Shown piece by piece: positions 51,345 through 63,783 of a DNA stretch of 64,000 bases (positions are counted from its first letter, which is position 1; every line of letters starts with the position of its first letter). The position numbers and the translations under genes are program-made. The DNA is taken from the NCBI RefSeq assembly GCF_048773025.1, contig NC_133562.1, positions 31,779,501-31,843,500 of the forward strand, in the 5' to 3' direction. The notes under the pieces are model-generated. The model worked only from the letters and a program-made list of their open reading frames with translations. It was not told the origin of the DNA and made no database searches. Source of the DNA: Camelus bactrianus (lineage: Eukaryota > Chordata > Mammalia > Artiodactyla > Camelidae).

Positions 51345-51679
51345 TGGGGAGGTCAAGCTCCAACTCTGTTTTACCTTGAAAACAGCAGGAACATCAAACC
51401 GGCACTAGGAAACACACTGAGAAAGCCAGAGTAAAAGTTTCTGCTGCAAGCCGTTCCCTTTGTGCTGGATGATCGAACTTCTCTCCACATGCTCAGTTCT
51501 GAAAGAAAGTTTGTTTGAAAGCCGTCCTTCACCTAGATTGTTGGAAACACAAAGATTTTTTCAGTTGCAAACTCCACTCCATACATATATATGGGGAGGT
51601 AATACCTCCAACTCGGTTTTACAGTGAAAACTGCAGGAATTCAAACCGGCTCTAGGAAACACACTGAGAAAAAAGAGTA

Positions 51680-53575
51680 AAAGTTTCTCCTGCAACCCGT
51701 TCCCTTTGTGCTAAATGAACGAACGTCTCTCCACATGCTCAGTTCTGAGAGATAAGTGTGTGTGAAAGCCGTCCTTCTCCTAGCTTGTTGGGAAAACAAA
51801 GTTCCTTTTCATTTGCAAACTCCACTCCATACATATATATGGGTAGGTACTAGCTCCAACACGGTTTTACAATGAAAACTGCAGGAACTTCAAACCGGCA
51901 CTTGGAAACAGACTGAGAAACCAGAGAAAAAATTTCTCCTGAAACCCATTCCTATGTGCTAGATGAACGAACGTCTCTCCACATGCTCAGTTCTGAGAGA
52001 TAAGTGTGTGTGAAAGCCGTGCTTCACCTAGCTTGTTGGGAACACAAAGTTTCTTTTCAGTTGCAAACTCCACTCCATACATATATATGGGGTGGTACTA
52101 GCTCCAAATCGGTTTTACAGTGAAATCTGCAGGAACTTCAAACCGGCAGTAGGAAACAGACTGAGAAACCAGAGAAAAAGTTTCTCCTGCAACCCGTTCC
52201 CTTTGTGCTGGATGATCGAACTTCTCTCCACATGCTCAGTTCTGAAAGAAAGTTTGTTTGAAAGCCGTCCTTCACCTAGATTGTTGGAAACACAAAGATT
52301 TTTTCAGTTGCAAACTCCACTCCATACATATATATTGGGAGGTAATACCTCCAACTCGGTTTTACAGTGAAAACTGCAGGAACTTCAAACCGGCTCTAGG
52401 AAACACACTGAGAAACAAGAGTAAAAATTTCTCCTGCAACCTGTTCCCTTTTTGCTAGATGAACGAACGTCTCTCCACATGCTCAGTTCTGGGAGATAAG
52501 TGTGTTTGAAAGCCGTTCTTCACCTAGCTTGTTGGGAGCACAATGTTTCTTATCATTTGCAAACTCCACTCCATACATATATATGGGGAGGTCAAGCTCC
52601 AACTCTGTTTTACCTTGAAAACAGCAGGAACATCAAACCGGCACTAGGAAACACACTGAGAAAGCCAGAGTAAAAGTTTCTCCTGCAACCCGTTCCCTTT
52701 GTGCTGGATGATCGAACTTTTCTCCACATGCTCAGTTCTGAAAGAAAGTTTGTTTGAAAGCCGTCCTTCACCTAGATTGTTGGAAACACAAAGATTTTTT
52801 CAGTTGCAAACTCCACTCCATACATATATATGGGGAGGTAATACCTCCAACTCGGTTTTACAGTGAAAACTGCAGGAACTTGAAACCGGCTCTAGGAAAC
52901 ACACTGAGAAACAAGAGTAAAAGTTTCTCCTGCAACCCGTTCCCTATGTGCTAGATGAACGAACGTCTCTCCACATGCTCAGTTCTGACAGATAAGTGTG
53001 TGTGAAAGCCGTGCTTCACCTAGCTTGTTGGGAACACAAAGTTTCTTTTCAGTTGCAAACTCCACTCCATACATATATATGGGGTGGTACTAGCTCCAAA
53101 TCGGTTTTACAGTGAAATCTGCAGGAACTTCAAACCGGCAGTAGGAAACAGACTGAGAAACCAGAGAAAAAGTTTCTCCTGCAACCCGTTCCCTTTGTGC
53201 TAGATGAACGAACGTCTCTCCACATGCTCAGTTCTGAGAGATAAGTGTGTGTGAAAGCCGTCCTTCACCTAGCTTGTTGGGAACACAAAGTTCCTTTTCA
53301 TTTGCAAACTCCACTCCATACATATATATGGGGAGTTCAAGCTCCAACTCTGTTTTACCTTGAAAACAGCAGGAACATCAAACCGGCACTAGGAAACACA
53401 CTGAGTAAGCCAGAGTAAAAGTTTCTCCTGCAACCAGTTCAATTTGTGCTGGATGATCGAACTTCTCTCCACATGCTCAGTTCTGAAAGAAAGTTTGTTT
53501 GAAAGCCGTCCTTCACCTAAATTGTTGAAAACACAAAGATTTTTTCAGTTGCAAACTCCACTCCATACATATATA
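51680..53575 (+). repeat. Nine-monomer displaced copy of 49449-51344
   Basis: Counterpart of 49449-51344 at +2,231 bp. It lies directly after copy 2 of the 3,968-bp HOR, so the 9-monomer event followed or accompanied that duplication. Confidence 0.82.
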
Positions 53576-54195
53576 TGGGGAGGTAATACCTCCAACTCGG
53601 TTTTACAGTGAAAACTGCAGGAACTTCAAACCGGCTCTAGGAAACACACTGAGAAACAAGAGTAAAAATTTCTCCTGCAACCTGTTCCCTTTGTGCTAGA
53701 TGAACGAACGTCTCTCCACATGCTCAGTTCTGGGAGATAAGTGTGTTTGAAAGCCGTTCTTCACCTAGCTTGTAGGGAGCACAATGTTTCTTATCATTTG
53801 CAAACTCCACTCCATACATATATATGGGGAGGTCAAGCTCCAACTCTGTTTTACCTTGAAAACAGCAGGAACATCAAACCGGCACTAGGAAACACACTGA
53901 GAAAGCCAGAGTAAAAGTTTCTCCTGCAAGCCGTTCCCTTTGTGCTGGATGATCGAACTTCTCTCCACATGCTCAGTTCTGAAAGAAAGTTTGTTTGAAA
54001 GCTGTCCTTCACCTAGATTGTTGGAAACACAAAGATTTTTTCAGTTGCAAACTCCACTCCATACATATATATGGGGAGGTAATACCTCCAACTCGGTTTT
54101 ACAGTGAAAACTGCAGGAACTTCAAACCGGCTCTAGGAAACACACTGAGAAACAAGAGTAAAAGTTTCTCCTGCAACCCGTTCCCTTTGTGCTAG

Positions 54196-55437
54196 ATAAA
54201 CGAACGTCTCTCTACATGCTCAGTTCTGAGGCATAAGTGTGTGTGAAAGCCGACCTTCACATATCTTGTTTGGAAAACAAAGTTTCTTTTCAGTTGCAAA
54301 CTCCACTCCATACATATATATGGGGAGGTATTAGTTCCAACTCGGTTTTACAGTGAAAACTGCAAGAATTTCAAACCGGCAATAGGAAACAGCCTGAGAA
54401 ACCAGAGAAAAAGTTTCTCCTGCAACCCGTTCCCTTTGTGCTAAATGAACGAACGTCTCTCCACATGCTCAGTTCTGAGAGATAAGTGTGTGTGAAAGCC
54501 GTCCTTCACCTATCTTGTTGGGAACACAAAGTTCCTTTTCATTTGCAAACTCCACTCCATACATATATATGGGGAGGTACTAACTCCAACACGGTTTTAC
54601 AATGAAAACTGCAGGAACTTCAAACCGGCACTTGGAAACAGACTGAGAAACCAGAGAAAAAATTTCTCCTGAAACCCATTCCTATGTGCTAGATGAACGA
54701 ACGTCTCTCCACATGCTCAGTTCTGAGAGATAAGTGTGTGTGAAAGCCGTGCTTCACCTAGCTTGTTGGGAACACAAAGTTTCTTTTCAGTTGCAAACTC
54801 CACTCCATACATATATATGGGGTGGTACTAGCTCCAAATCGGTTTTACAGTGAAATCTGCAGGAACTTCAAACCGGCAGTAGGAAACAGACTGAGAAACC
54901 AGAGAAAAAGTTTCTCCTGCAACCCGTTCCCTTTGTGCTAGATGAACGAACGTCTCTCCACATGCTCAGTTCTGAGAGATAAGTGTGTGTGAAAGCCGTC
55001 CTTCACCTAGCTTGTTGGGAACACAAAGTTCCTTTTCATTTGCAAACTCCACTCCATTCATATATATGGGGAGGTCAAGCTCCAACTCTGTTTTACCTTG
55101 AAAACAGCAGGAACATCAAACCGGCACTAGGAAACACACTGAGAAAGCCAGAGTAAAAGTTTCTCCTGCAACCCGTTCCCTTTGTGCTGGATGATCGAAC
55201 TTCTCTCCACATGCTCAGTTCTGAAAGAAAGTTTGTTTGAAAGCCGTCCTTCACCTAGATTGTTGGAAACACAAAGATTTTTTCAGTTGCAAACTCCACT
55301 CCATACATATATATGGGGAGGTAATACCTCCAACTCGGTTTTACAGTGAAAACTGCAGGAACTTCAAACCGGCTCTAGGAAACACACTGAGAAACAAGAG
55401 TAAAAGTTTCTCCTGCAACCCGTTCCCTTTGTGCTAG
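54196..55437 (+). repeat. Five-monomer HOR E-F-G-H-D, copy 5
   Basis: Same order, 1,242 bp. Private variants are ttagttcc in E and ctaactcc in F. It is followed by another E at 55438-55570, which then runs into a hybrid leading to module B copy 8. Confidence 0.82.
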
Positions 55438-55759
55438 ATAAACGAACGTCTCTCTACATGCTCAGTTCTGAGGCATAAGTGTGTGTGAAAGCCGACCTTC
55501 ACATATCTTGTTTGGAAAACAAAGTTTCTTTTCAGTTGCAAACTCCACTCCATACGTATATATGGGGAGGTATTAGTTCCAACTCGGTTTTACAGTGAAA
55601 ACTGCAAGAATTTCAAACCGGCAATAGGAAACAGCCTGAGAAACCAGAGAAAAAGTTTCTCCTGCAACCCGTTCCCTTTGTGCTAGATGAACGAACGTCT
55701 CTCCACATGCTCAGTTCTGGGAGATAAGTGTGTTTGAAAGCCGTCTTTCACCTAGCTTG

Positions 55760-58700
55760 TTGGGAACACAAATTTTCTATTAATTTGCATACTCCACTCC
55801 ATACAAATATATGGGGAGGTACTAGCTCCAACTCTGTTTTACAGTGAAAACTGCAGGAATTTCAAACCGGCACTAGGAATCAGACTTAGAACCTACAGGA
55901 AAGTTTCTCCTGCAACCCGTTCCCTTTGTGCTAGATGAACGAAAGACTCTCCACATGCTCAGTTCTGAGAGAAAATTGTGTGTGAAAGCCGTCCTTCACC
56001 TATTTTGTTGGGAACGCATAGTTACTTTTATGTTGCAAAATTCAATCCATACACTTATATGTGTAGGTACTAGCTCCAACACGGTTTTACAGGGAAAACT
56101 GCAGGAACTTCAAACCGGCACTAGGAAACACACTGAGAAAACAGAGTAAAAGTTTCTCCTGCAACCCATTCCCTTTGTGCTACATGAACGATCATCTCTC
56201 CACATGCTCAGTTCTGAGAGATGAGTGTGTGAAACCGTCATTCACCTAGCTTGTTAGGAACACAAAGTTTCTTTCAGTTGCAAACTCAACTCCTTACATA
56301 TATATTGTGAGATACTAGCACCAACTCGGTTTTACAGTGAAAACTGCAGGAACTTTAAACCGGCACTAGGAAACACACTGAGAACCAGAGTAAAAGTTTC
56401 TCCTGCAATCCGTTCCGTTTTTGCTAGATGAATGAACGTCTCTCCACATGCTCAGTTCTGAGAAATCAGTGTGTTTTAAAGCCGTACTTCAACTAGCTTG
56501 TTGGGAACACAAAGTTTCTTTCCTGTAGCAAACTCCACTCCTTACATATATATGAGGAGGTATCAGATCCAAAACTTTTTCAAAGTGAAAACTGGATTAA
56601 CTTTAAACTGGCACTAGGAAACACACTGAGAAACAAGAGTAAAAGTTTCTCCTGCAACCCGTTCCCTTTGTGCTAGATAAACGAACGTCTCTCTACATGC
56701 TCAGTTCTGAGGCATAAGTGTGTGTGAAAGCCGACCTTCACATATCTTGTTTGGAAAACAAAGTTTCTTTTCAGTTGCAAACTCCACTCCATACATATAT
56801 ATGGGGAGGTATTAGCTCCAACTCGGTTTTACAGTGAAAACTGCAAGTATTTCAAACCGGCAATAGGAAACAGCCTGAGAAACCAGAGAAAAAGTTTCTC
56901 CTGCAACCCGTTCCCTTTGTGCTAAATGAACGAACGTCTCTCCACATGCTCAGTTCTGAGAGATAAGTGTGTGTGAAAGCCGTCCTTCTCCTAGCTTGTT
57001 GGGAACACAAAGTTCCTTTTCATTTGCAAACTCCACTCCATACATATATATGGGTAGGTACTAGCTCCAACACGGTTTTACAATGAAAACTGCAGGAACT
57101 TCAAACCGGCACTTGGAAACAGACTGAGAAACCAGAGAAAAAATTTCTCCTGAAACCCATTCCTATGTGCTAGATGAACGAACGTCTCTCCACATGCTCA
57201 GTTCTGAGAGATAAGTGTGTGTGAAAGCCGTGCTTCACCTAGCTTGTTGGGAACACAAAGTTTCTTTTCAGTTGCAAACTCCACTCCATACATATATATG
57301 GGGTGGTACTAGCTCCAAATCGGTTTTACAGTGAAATCTGCAGGAACTTCAAACCGGCAGTAGGAAACAGACTGAGAAACCAGAGAAAAAGTTTCTCCTG
57401 CAACCCGTTCCCTTTGTGCTGGATGATCGAACTTCTCTCCACATGCTCAGTTCTGAAAGAAAGTTTGTTTGAAAGCCGTCCTTCACCTAGATTGTTGGAA
57501 ACACAAAGATTTTTTCAGTTGCAAACTCCACTCCATACATATATATGGGGAAGTAATACCTCCAACTCGGTTTTACAGTGAAAACTGCAGGAACTTCAAA
57601 CCGGCTCTAGGAAACACACTGAGAAACAAGAGTAAAAATTTCTCCTGCAACCTGTTCCCTTTTTGCTAGATGAACGAACGTCTCTCCACATGCTCAGTTC
57701 TGGGAGATAAGTGTGTTTGAAAGCCGTTCTTCACCTAGCTTGTTGGGAGCACAATGTTTCTTATCATTTGCAAACTCCACTCCATACATATATATGGGGA
57801 GGTCAAGCTCCAACTCTGTTTTACCTTGAAAACAGCAGGAACATCAAACCGGCACTAGGAAACACACTGAGAAAGCCAGAGTAAAAGTTTCTCCTGCAAG
57901 CCGTTCCCTTTGTGCTGGATGAACGAACTTCTCTCCACATGCTCAGTTCTGAAAGAAAGTTTGTTTGAAAGCCGTCCTTCACCTAGATTGTTGGAAACAC
58001 AAAGATTTTTTCAGTTGCAAACTCCACTCCATACATATATATGGGGAGGTAATACCTCCAACTCGGTTTTACAGTGAAAACTGCAGGAACTTCAAACCGG
58101 CTCTAGGAAACACACTGAGAAACAAGAGTAAAAGTTTCTCCTGCAACCCGTTCCCTATGTGCTAGATGAACGAACGTCTCTCCACATGCTCAGTTCTGAC
58201 AGATAAGTGTGTGTGAAAGCCGTGCTTCACCTAGCTTGTTGGGAACACAAAGTTTCTTTTCAGTTGCAAACTCCAATCCATACATATATATGAGGTGGTA
58301 CTAGCTCCAAATCGGTTTTACAGTGAAATCTGCAGGATCTTCAAACCGGCAGTAGGAAACAGACTGAGAAACCAGAGAAAAAGTTTCTCCTGCAACCCGT
58401 TCCCTTTGTGCTAGATGAACGAACGTCTCTCCACATGCTCAGTTCTGAGAGATAAGTGTGTGTGAAAGCCGTCCTTCACCTAGCTTGTTGGGAACACAAA
58501 GTTCCTTTTCATTTGCAAACTCCACTCCATACATATATATGGGGAGTTCAAGCTCCAACTCTGTTTTACCTTGAAAACAGCAGGAACATCAAACCGGCAC
58601 TAGGAAACACACTGAGTAAGCCAGAGTAAAAGTTTCTCCTGCAACCCGTTCCCTTTGTGCTGGATGATCGAACTTCTCTCCACATGCTCAGTTCTGAAAG

Positions 58701-58780
58701 AAAGTTTGTTTGAAAGCCGTCCTTCACCTAGATTGTTGGAAACACAAAGATTTTTTCAGTTGCAAACTCCACTCCATACA
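55760..58780 (+). repeat. Thirty-monomer displaced copy of 48318-51338 (offset 7,442 bp)
   Basis: It contains module B copy 8, E, F, G, hybrid H/D with the broken palindrome (57549), I-D, the gacagataag G-like monomer and H. The left junction near 55760 lies in a hybrid monomer that joins ttctgggagataag (I-type) to acaaattttctattaatttg (B-type). Confidence 0.85.
55765..56784 (+). repeat. Module B, copy 8 (left end truncated)
   Basis: Only the last four or so monomers of module B remain, starting at ttctattaatttgc and ending in E. It carries the actggattaac mark, so it derives from copy 6 or 7. Confidence 0.86.
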
Positions 58781-59354
58781 TATATATGGGGAGGTAATAC
58801 CTCCAACTCGGTTTTACAGTGAAAACTGCAGGAACTTCAAACCGGCTCTAGGAAACACACTGAGAAACAAGAGTAAAAATTTCTCCTGCAACCTGTTCCC
58901 TTTGTGCTAGATGAACGAACGTCTCTCCACATGCTCAGTTCTGGGAGATAAGTGTGTTTGAAAGCCGTTCTTCACCTAGCTTGTTGGGAGCACAATGTTT
59001 CTTATCATTTGCAAACTCCACTCCATACATATATATGGGGAGGTCAAGCTCCAACTCTGTTTTACCTTGAAAACAGCAGGAACATCAAACCGGCACTAGG
59101 AAACACACTGAGAAAGCCAGAGTAAAAGTTTCTCCTGCAAGCCGTTCCCTTTGTGCTGGATGATCGAACTTCTCTCCACATGCTCAGTTCTGAAAGAAAG
59201 TTTGTTTGAAAGCCGTCCTTCACCTAGATTGTTGGAAACACAAAGATTTTTTCAGTTGCAAACTCCACTCCATACATATATATGGGGAGGTAATACCTCC
59301 AACTCGGTTTTACAGTGAAAACTGCAGGAACTTCAAACCGGCTCTAGGAAACAC
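56625..59354 (+). repeat. 2,730-bp HOR (11 monomers), tandem copy 1
   Basis: Monomer order is E-F-G-(H/D hybrid)-I-D-G'-H-D-I-D, where G' carries ctgacagataag. It matches +2,730, with about eleven substitutions seen by eye (for example 57922 gatgaacg versus gatgatcg, 58275, 58731). Confidence 0.87.
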
Positions 59355-62084
59355 ACTGAGAAACAAGAGTAAAAGTTTCTCCTGCAACCCGTTCCCTTTG
59401 TGCTAGATAAACGAACGTCTCTCTACATGCTCAGTTCTGAGGCATAAGTGTGTGTGAAAGCCGACCTTCACATATCTTGTTTGGAAAACAAAGTTTCTTT
59501 TCAGTTGCAAACTCCACTCCATACATATATATGGGGAGGTATTAGCTCCAACTCGGTTTTACAGTGAAAACTGGAAGTATTTCAAACCGGCAATAGGAAA
59601 CAGCCTGAGAAACCAGAGAAAAAGTTTCTCCTGCAACCCGTTCCCTTTGTGCTAAATGAACGAACGTCTCTCCACATGCTCAGTTCTGAGAGATAAGTGT
59701 GTGTGAAAGCCGTCCTTCTCCTTGCTTGTTGGGAACACAAAGTTCCTTTTCATTTGCAAACTCCACTCCATACATATATATTGGTAGGTACTAGCTCCAA
59801 CACGGTTTTACAATGAAAACTGCAGGAACTTCAAAACGGCACTTGGAAACAGACTGAGAAACCAGAGAAAAAATTTCTCCTGAAACCCATTCCTATGTGC
59901 TAGATGAACGAACGTCTCTCCACATGCTCAGTTCTGAGAGATAAGTGTGTGTGAAAGCCGTGCTTCACCTAGCTTGTTGGGAACACAAAGTTTCTTTTCA
60001 GTTGCAAACTCCACTCCATACATATATATGGGGTGGTACTAGCTCCAAATCGGTTTTACAGTGAAATCTGCAGGAACTTCAAACCGGCAGTAGGAAACAG
60101 ACTGAGAAACCAGAGAAAAAGTTTCTCCTGCAACCCGTTCCCTTTGTGCTGGATGATCGAACTTCTCTCCACATGCTAAGTTCTGAAAGAAAGTTTGTTT
60201 GAAAGCCGTCCTTCACCTAGATTGTTGGAAACACAAAGATTTTTTCAGTTGCAAACTCCACTCCATACATATATATGGGGAGGTAATACCTCCAACTCGG
60301 TTTTACAGTGAAAACTGCAGGAACTTCAAACCGGCTCTAGGAAACACACTGAGAAACAAGAGTAAAAATTTCTCCTGCAACCTGTTCCCTTTTTGCTAGA
60401 TGAACGAACGTCTCTCCACATGCTCAGTTCTGGGAGATAAGTGTGTTTGAAAGCCGTTCTTCACCTAGCTTGTTGGGAGCACAATGTTTCTTATCATTTG
60501 CAAACTCCACTCCATACATATATATGGGGAGGTCAAGCTCCAACTCTGTTTTACCTTGAAAACAGCAGGAACATCAAACCGGCACTAGGAAACACACTGA
60601 GAAAGCCAGAGTAAAAGTTTCTCCTGCAACCCGTTCCCTTTGTGCTGGATGATCGAACTTCTCTCCACATGCTCAGTTCTGAAAGAAAGTTTGTTTGAAA
60701 GCCGTCCTTCACCTAGATTGTTGGAAACACAAAGATTTTTTCAGTTGCAAACTCCACTCCATACATATATATGGGGAGGTAATACCTCCAACTCGGTTTT
60801 ACAGTGAAAACTGCAGGAACTTCAAACCGGCTCTAGGAAACACACTGAGAAACAAGAGTAAAAGTTTCTCCTGCAACCCGTTCCCTATGTGCTAGATGAA
60901 CGAACGTCTCTCCACATGCTCAGTTCTGACAGATAAGTGTGTGTGAAAGCCGTGCTTCACCTAGCTTGTTGGGAACACAAAGTTTCTTTTCAGTTGCAAA
61001 CTCCACTCCATACATATATATGGGGTGGTACTAGCTCCAAATCGGTTTTACAGTGAAATCTGCAGGAACTTCAAACCGGCAGTAGGAAACAGACTGAGAA
61101 ACCAGAGAAAAAGTTTCTCCTGCAACCCGTTCCCTTTGTGCTAGATGAACGAACGTCTCTCCACATGCTCAGTTCTGAGAGATAAGTGTGTGTGAAAGCC
61201 GTCCTTCACCTAGCTTGTTGGGAACACAAAGTTCCTTTTCATTTGCAAACTCCACTCCATACATATATATGGGGAGTTCAAGCTCCAACTCTGTTTTACC
61301 TTGAAAACAGCAGGAACATCAAACCGGCACTAGGAAACACACTGAGTAAGCCAGAGTAAAAGTTTCTCCTGCAACCCGTTCCCTTTGTGCTGGATGATCG
61401 AACTTCTCTCCACATGCTCAGTTCTGAAAGAAAGTTTGTTTGAAAGCCGTCCTTCACCTAAATTGTTGGAAACACAAAGATTTTTTCAGTTGCAAACTCC
61501 ACTCCATACATATATATGGGGAGGTAATACCTCCAACTCGGTTTTACAGTGAAAACTGCAGGAACTTCAAACCGGCTCTAGGAAACACACTGAGAAACAA
61601 GAGTAAAAATTTCTCCTGCAACCTGTTCCCTTTGTGCTAGATGAACGAACGTCTCTCCACATGCTCAGTTCTGGGAGATAAGTGTGTTTGAAAGCCGTTC
61701 TTCACCTAGCTTGTTGGGAGCACAATGTTTCTTATCATTTGCAAACTCCACTCCATACATATATATGGGGAGGTCAAGCTCCAACTCTGTTTTACCTTGA
61801 AAACAGCAGGAACATCAAACCGGCACTAGGAAACACACTGAGAAAGCCAGAGTAAAAGTTTCTCCTGCAAGCCGTTCCCTTTGTGCTGGATGATCGAACT
61901 TCTCTCCACATGCTCAGTTCTGAAAGAAAGTTTGTTTGAAAGCCGTCCTTCACCTAGATTGTTGGAAACACAAAGATTTTTTCAGTTGCAAACTCCACTC
62001 CATACATATATATGGGGAGGTAATACCTCCAACTCGGTTTTACAGTGAAAACTGCAGGAACTTCAAACCGGCTCTAGGAAACAC
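59355..62084 (+). repeat. 2,730-bp HOR, tandem copy 2
   Basis: Same order as 56625-59354. Private changes include ctggaagtatttc in E, tattggtagg in F and atgctaagttc near 60178. The H/D hybrid here has an intact palindrome (60279). Confidence 0.87.
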
Positions 62085-62870
62085 ACTGAGAAACAAGAGT
62101 AAAAGTTTCTCCTGCAACCCGTTACCTTTGTGCTAGATAAACGAACGTCTCTCTACATGCTCAGTTCTGAGGCATAAGTGTGTGTGAAAGCCGACCTTCA
62201 CATATCTTGTTTGGAAAACAAAGTTTCTTTTCAGTTGCAAACTCCACTCCATACATATATATGGGGAGGTATTAGCTCCAACTCGGTTTTACAGTGAAAA
62301 CTGCATGAATTTCAAACCGGCAATAGGAAACAGCCTGAGAAACCAGAGAAAAAGTTTCTCCTGCAACCCGTTCCCTTTGTGCTAAATGAACGAACGTCTC
62401 TCCACATGCTCAGTTCTGAGAGATAAGTGTGTGTGAAAGCCGTCCTTCACCTAGCTTGTTGGGAACACAAAGTTCCTTTTCATTTGCAAACTCCACTCCA
62501 TACATATATATGGGGAGGTACTAGCTCCAACACGGTTTTACAATGAAAACTGCAGGAACTTCAAACCGGCACTTGGAAACAGACTGAGAAACCAGAGAAA
62601 AAATTTCTCCTGAAACCCATTCCTATGTGCTAGATGAACGAACGTCTCTCCACATGCTCAGTTCTGAGAGATAAGTGTGTGTGAAAGCCGTGCTTCACCT
62701 AGCTTGTTGGGAACACAAAGTTTCTTTTCAGTTGCAAACTCCACTCCATACATATATATGGGGTGGTACTAGCTCCAAATCGGATTTACAGTGAAATCTA
62801 CAGGAACTTCAAACCGGCAGTAGGAAACAGACTGAGAAACCAGAGAAAAAGTTTCTCCTGCAACCCGTTC
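62085..62870 (+). repeat. 2,730-bp HOR, partial third copy (E-F-G)
   Basis: It matches 59355-60140, then diverges where a normal H (gtgctacatgaacg) replaces the H/D hybrid, continuing as the five-monomer HOR. Confidence 0.8.
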
Positions 62871-63378
62871 CCTTTGTGCTACATGAACGAACGTCTCTCC
62901 ACATGCTCAGTTCTGAGAGATAAGTGTGTGTGAAAGCCGTCCTTCACCTAGCTTGTTGGGAACACAAAGTTCCTTTTCATTTGCAAACTCCACTCCATTC
63001 ATATATATGGGGAGGTCAAGCTCCAACTCTGTTTTACCTTGAAAACAGCAGGAACATCAAACCGGCACTAGGAAACACACTGAGAAAGCCAGAGTAAAAG
63101 TTTCTCCTGCAACCCGTTCCCTTTGTGCTGGATGATCGAACTTCTCTCCACATGCTCAGTTCTGAAAGAAAGTTTGTTTGAAAGCCGTCCTTCACCTAGA
63201 TTGTTGGAAACACAAAGATTTTTTCAGTTGCAAACTCCACTCCATACATATATATGGGGAGGTAATACCTCCAACTCGGTTTTACAGTGAAAACTGCAGG
63301 AACTTCAAATCGGCTCTAGGAAACACACTGAGAAACAAGAGTAAAAATTTCTCCTGCAACCTGTTCCCTTTGTGCTAG
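62137..63378 (+). repeat. Five-monomer HOR E-F-G-H-D, copy 6
   Basis: Same order, 1,242 bp, with small private variants (ctgcatgaatttc in E, gtgctacatgaac in H). Its left part is also the start of a third 2,730-bp unit before the G/H-type monomers diverge near 62870. Confidence 0.8.
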
Positions 63379-63783
63379 ATGAACGAACTTCTCTCCACAT
63401 GCTCAGTTCTGGGAGATAAGTGTGTTTGAAAGCCGTCTTTCACCTAGCTTGTTGGGAACACAAAGTTCCTTTTCATTTGCAAACTCCACTCCATACATAT
63501 ATATGGGGAGGTCAAGCTCCAACTCTGTTTTACCTTGAAAACAGCAGGAATATCAAACCGGCACTAGGAAACACACTGAGAAAGCCAGAGTAAAAGTTTC
63601 TCCTGCAACCCGTTCCCTTTGTGCTGGATGATCGAACTTCTCTCCACATGCTCAGTTCTGAAAGAAAGTTAGTTTGAAAGCAGTCCTTCACCTAGATTGT
63701 TGGAAACACAAAGATTTTTTCAGTTGCAAACTCCACTCCATACATATATATGGGGAGGTAATACCTCCAACTCGGTTTTACAG

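Larger units (their letters stand above)
47778..51745 (+). repeat. 3,968-bp HOR, tandem copy 2
   Basis: A direct tandem copy of 43810-47777, about 99.8% identical by eye. The junction at 47.78 kb joins F-type sequence (gctaaatgaacg) to module B (ccttaacctagcttgttagg) within the shared phase 111-150 stretch. Confidence 0.92.
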
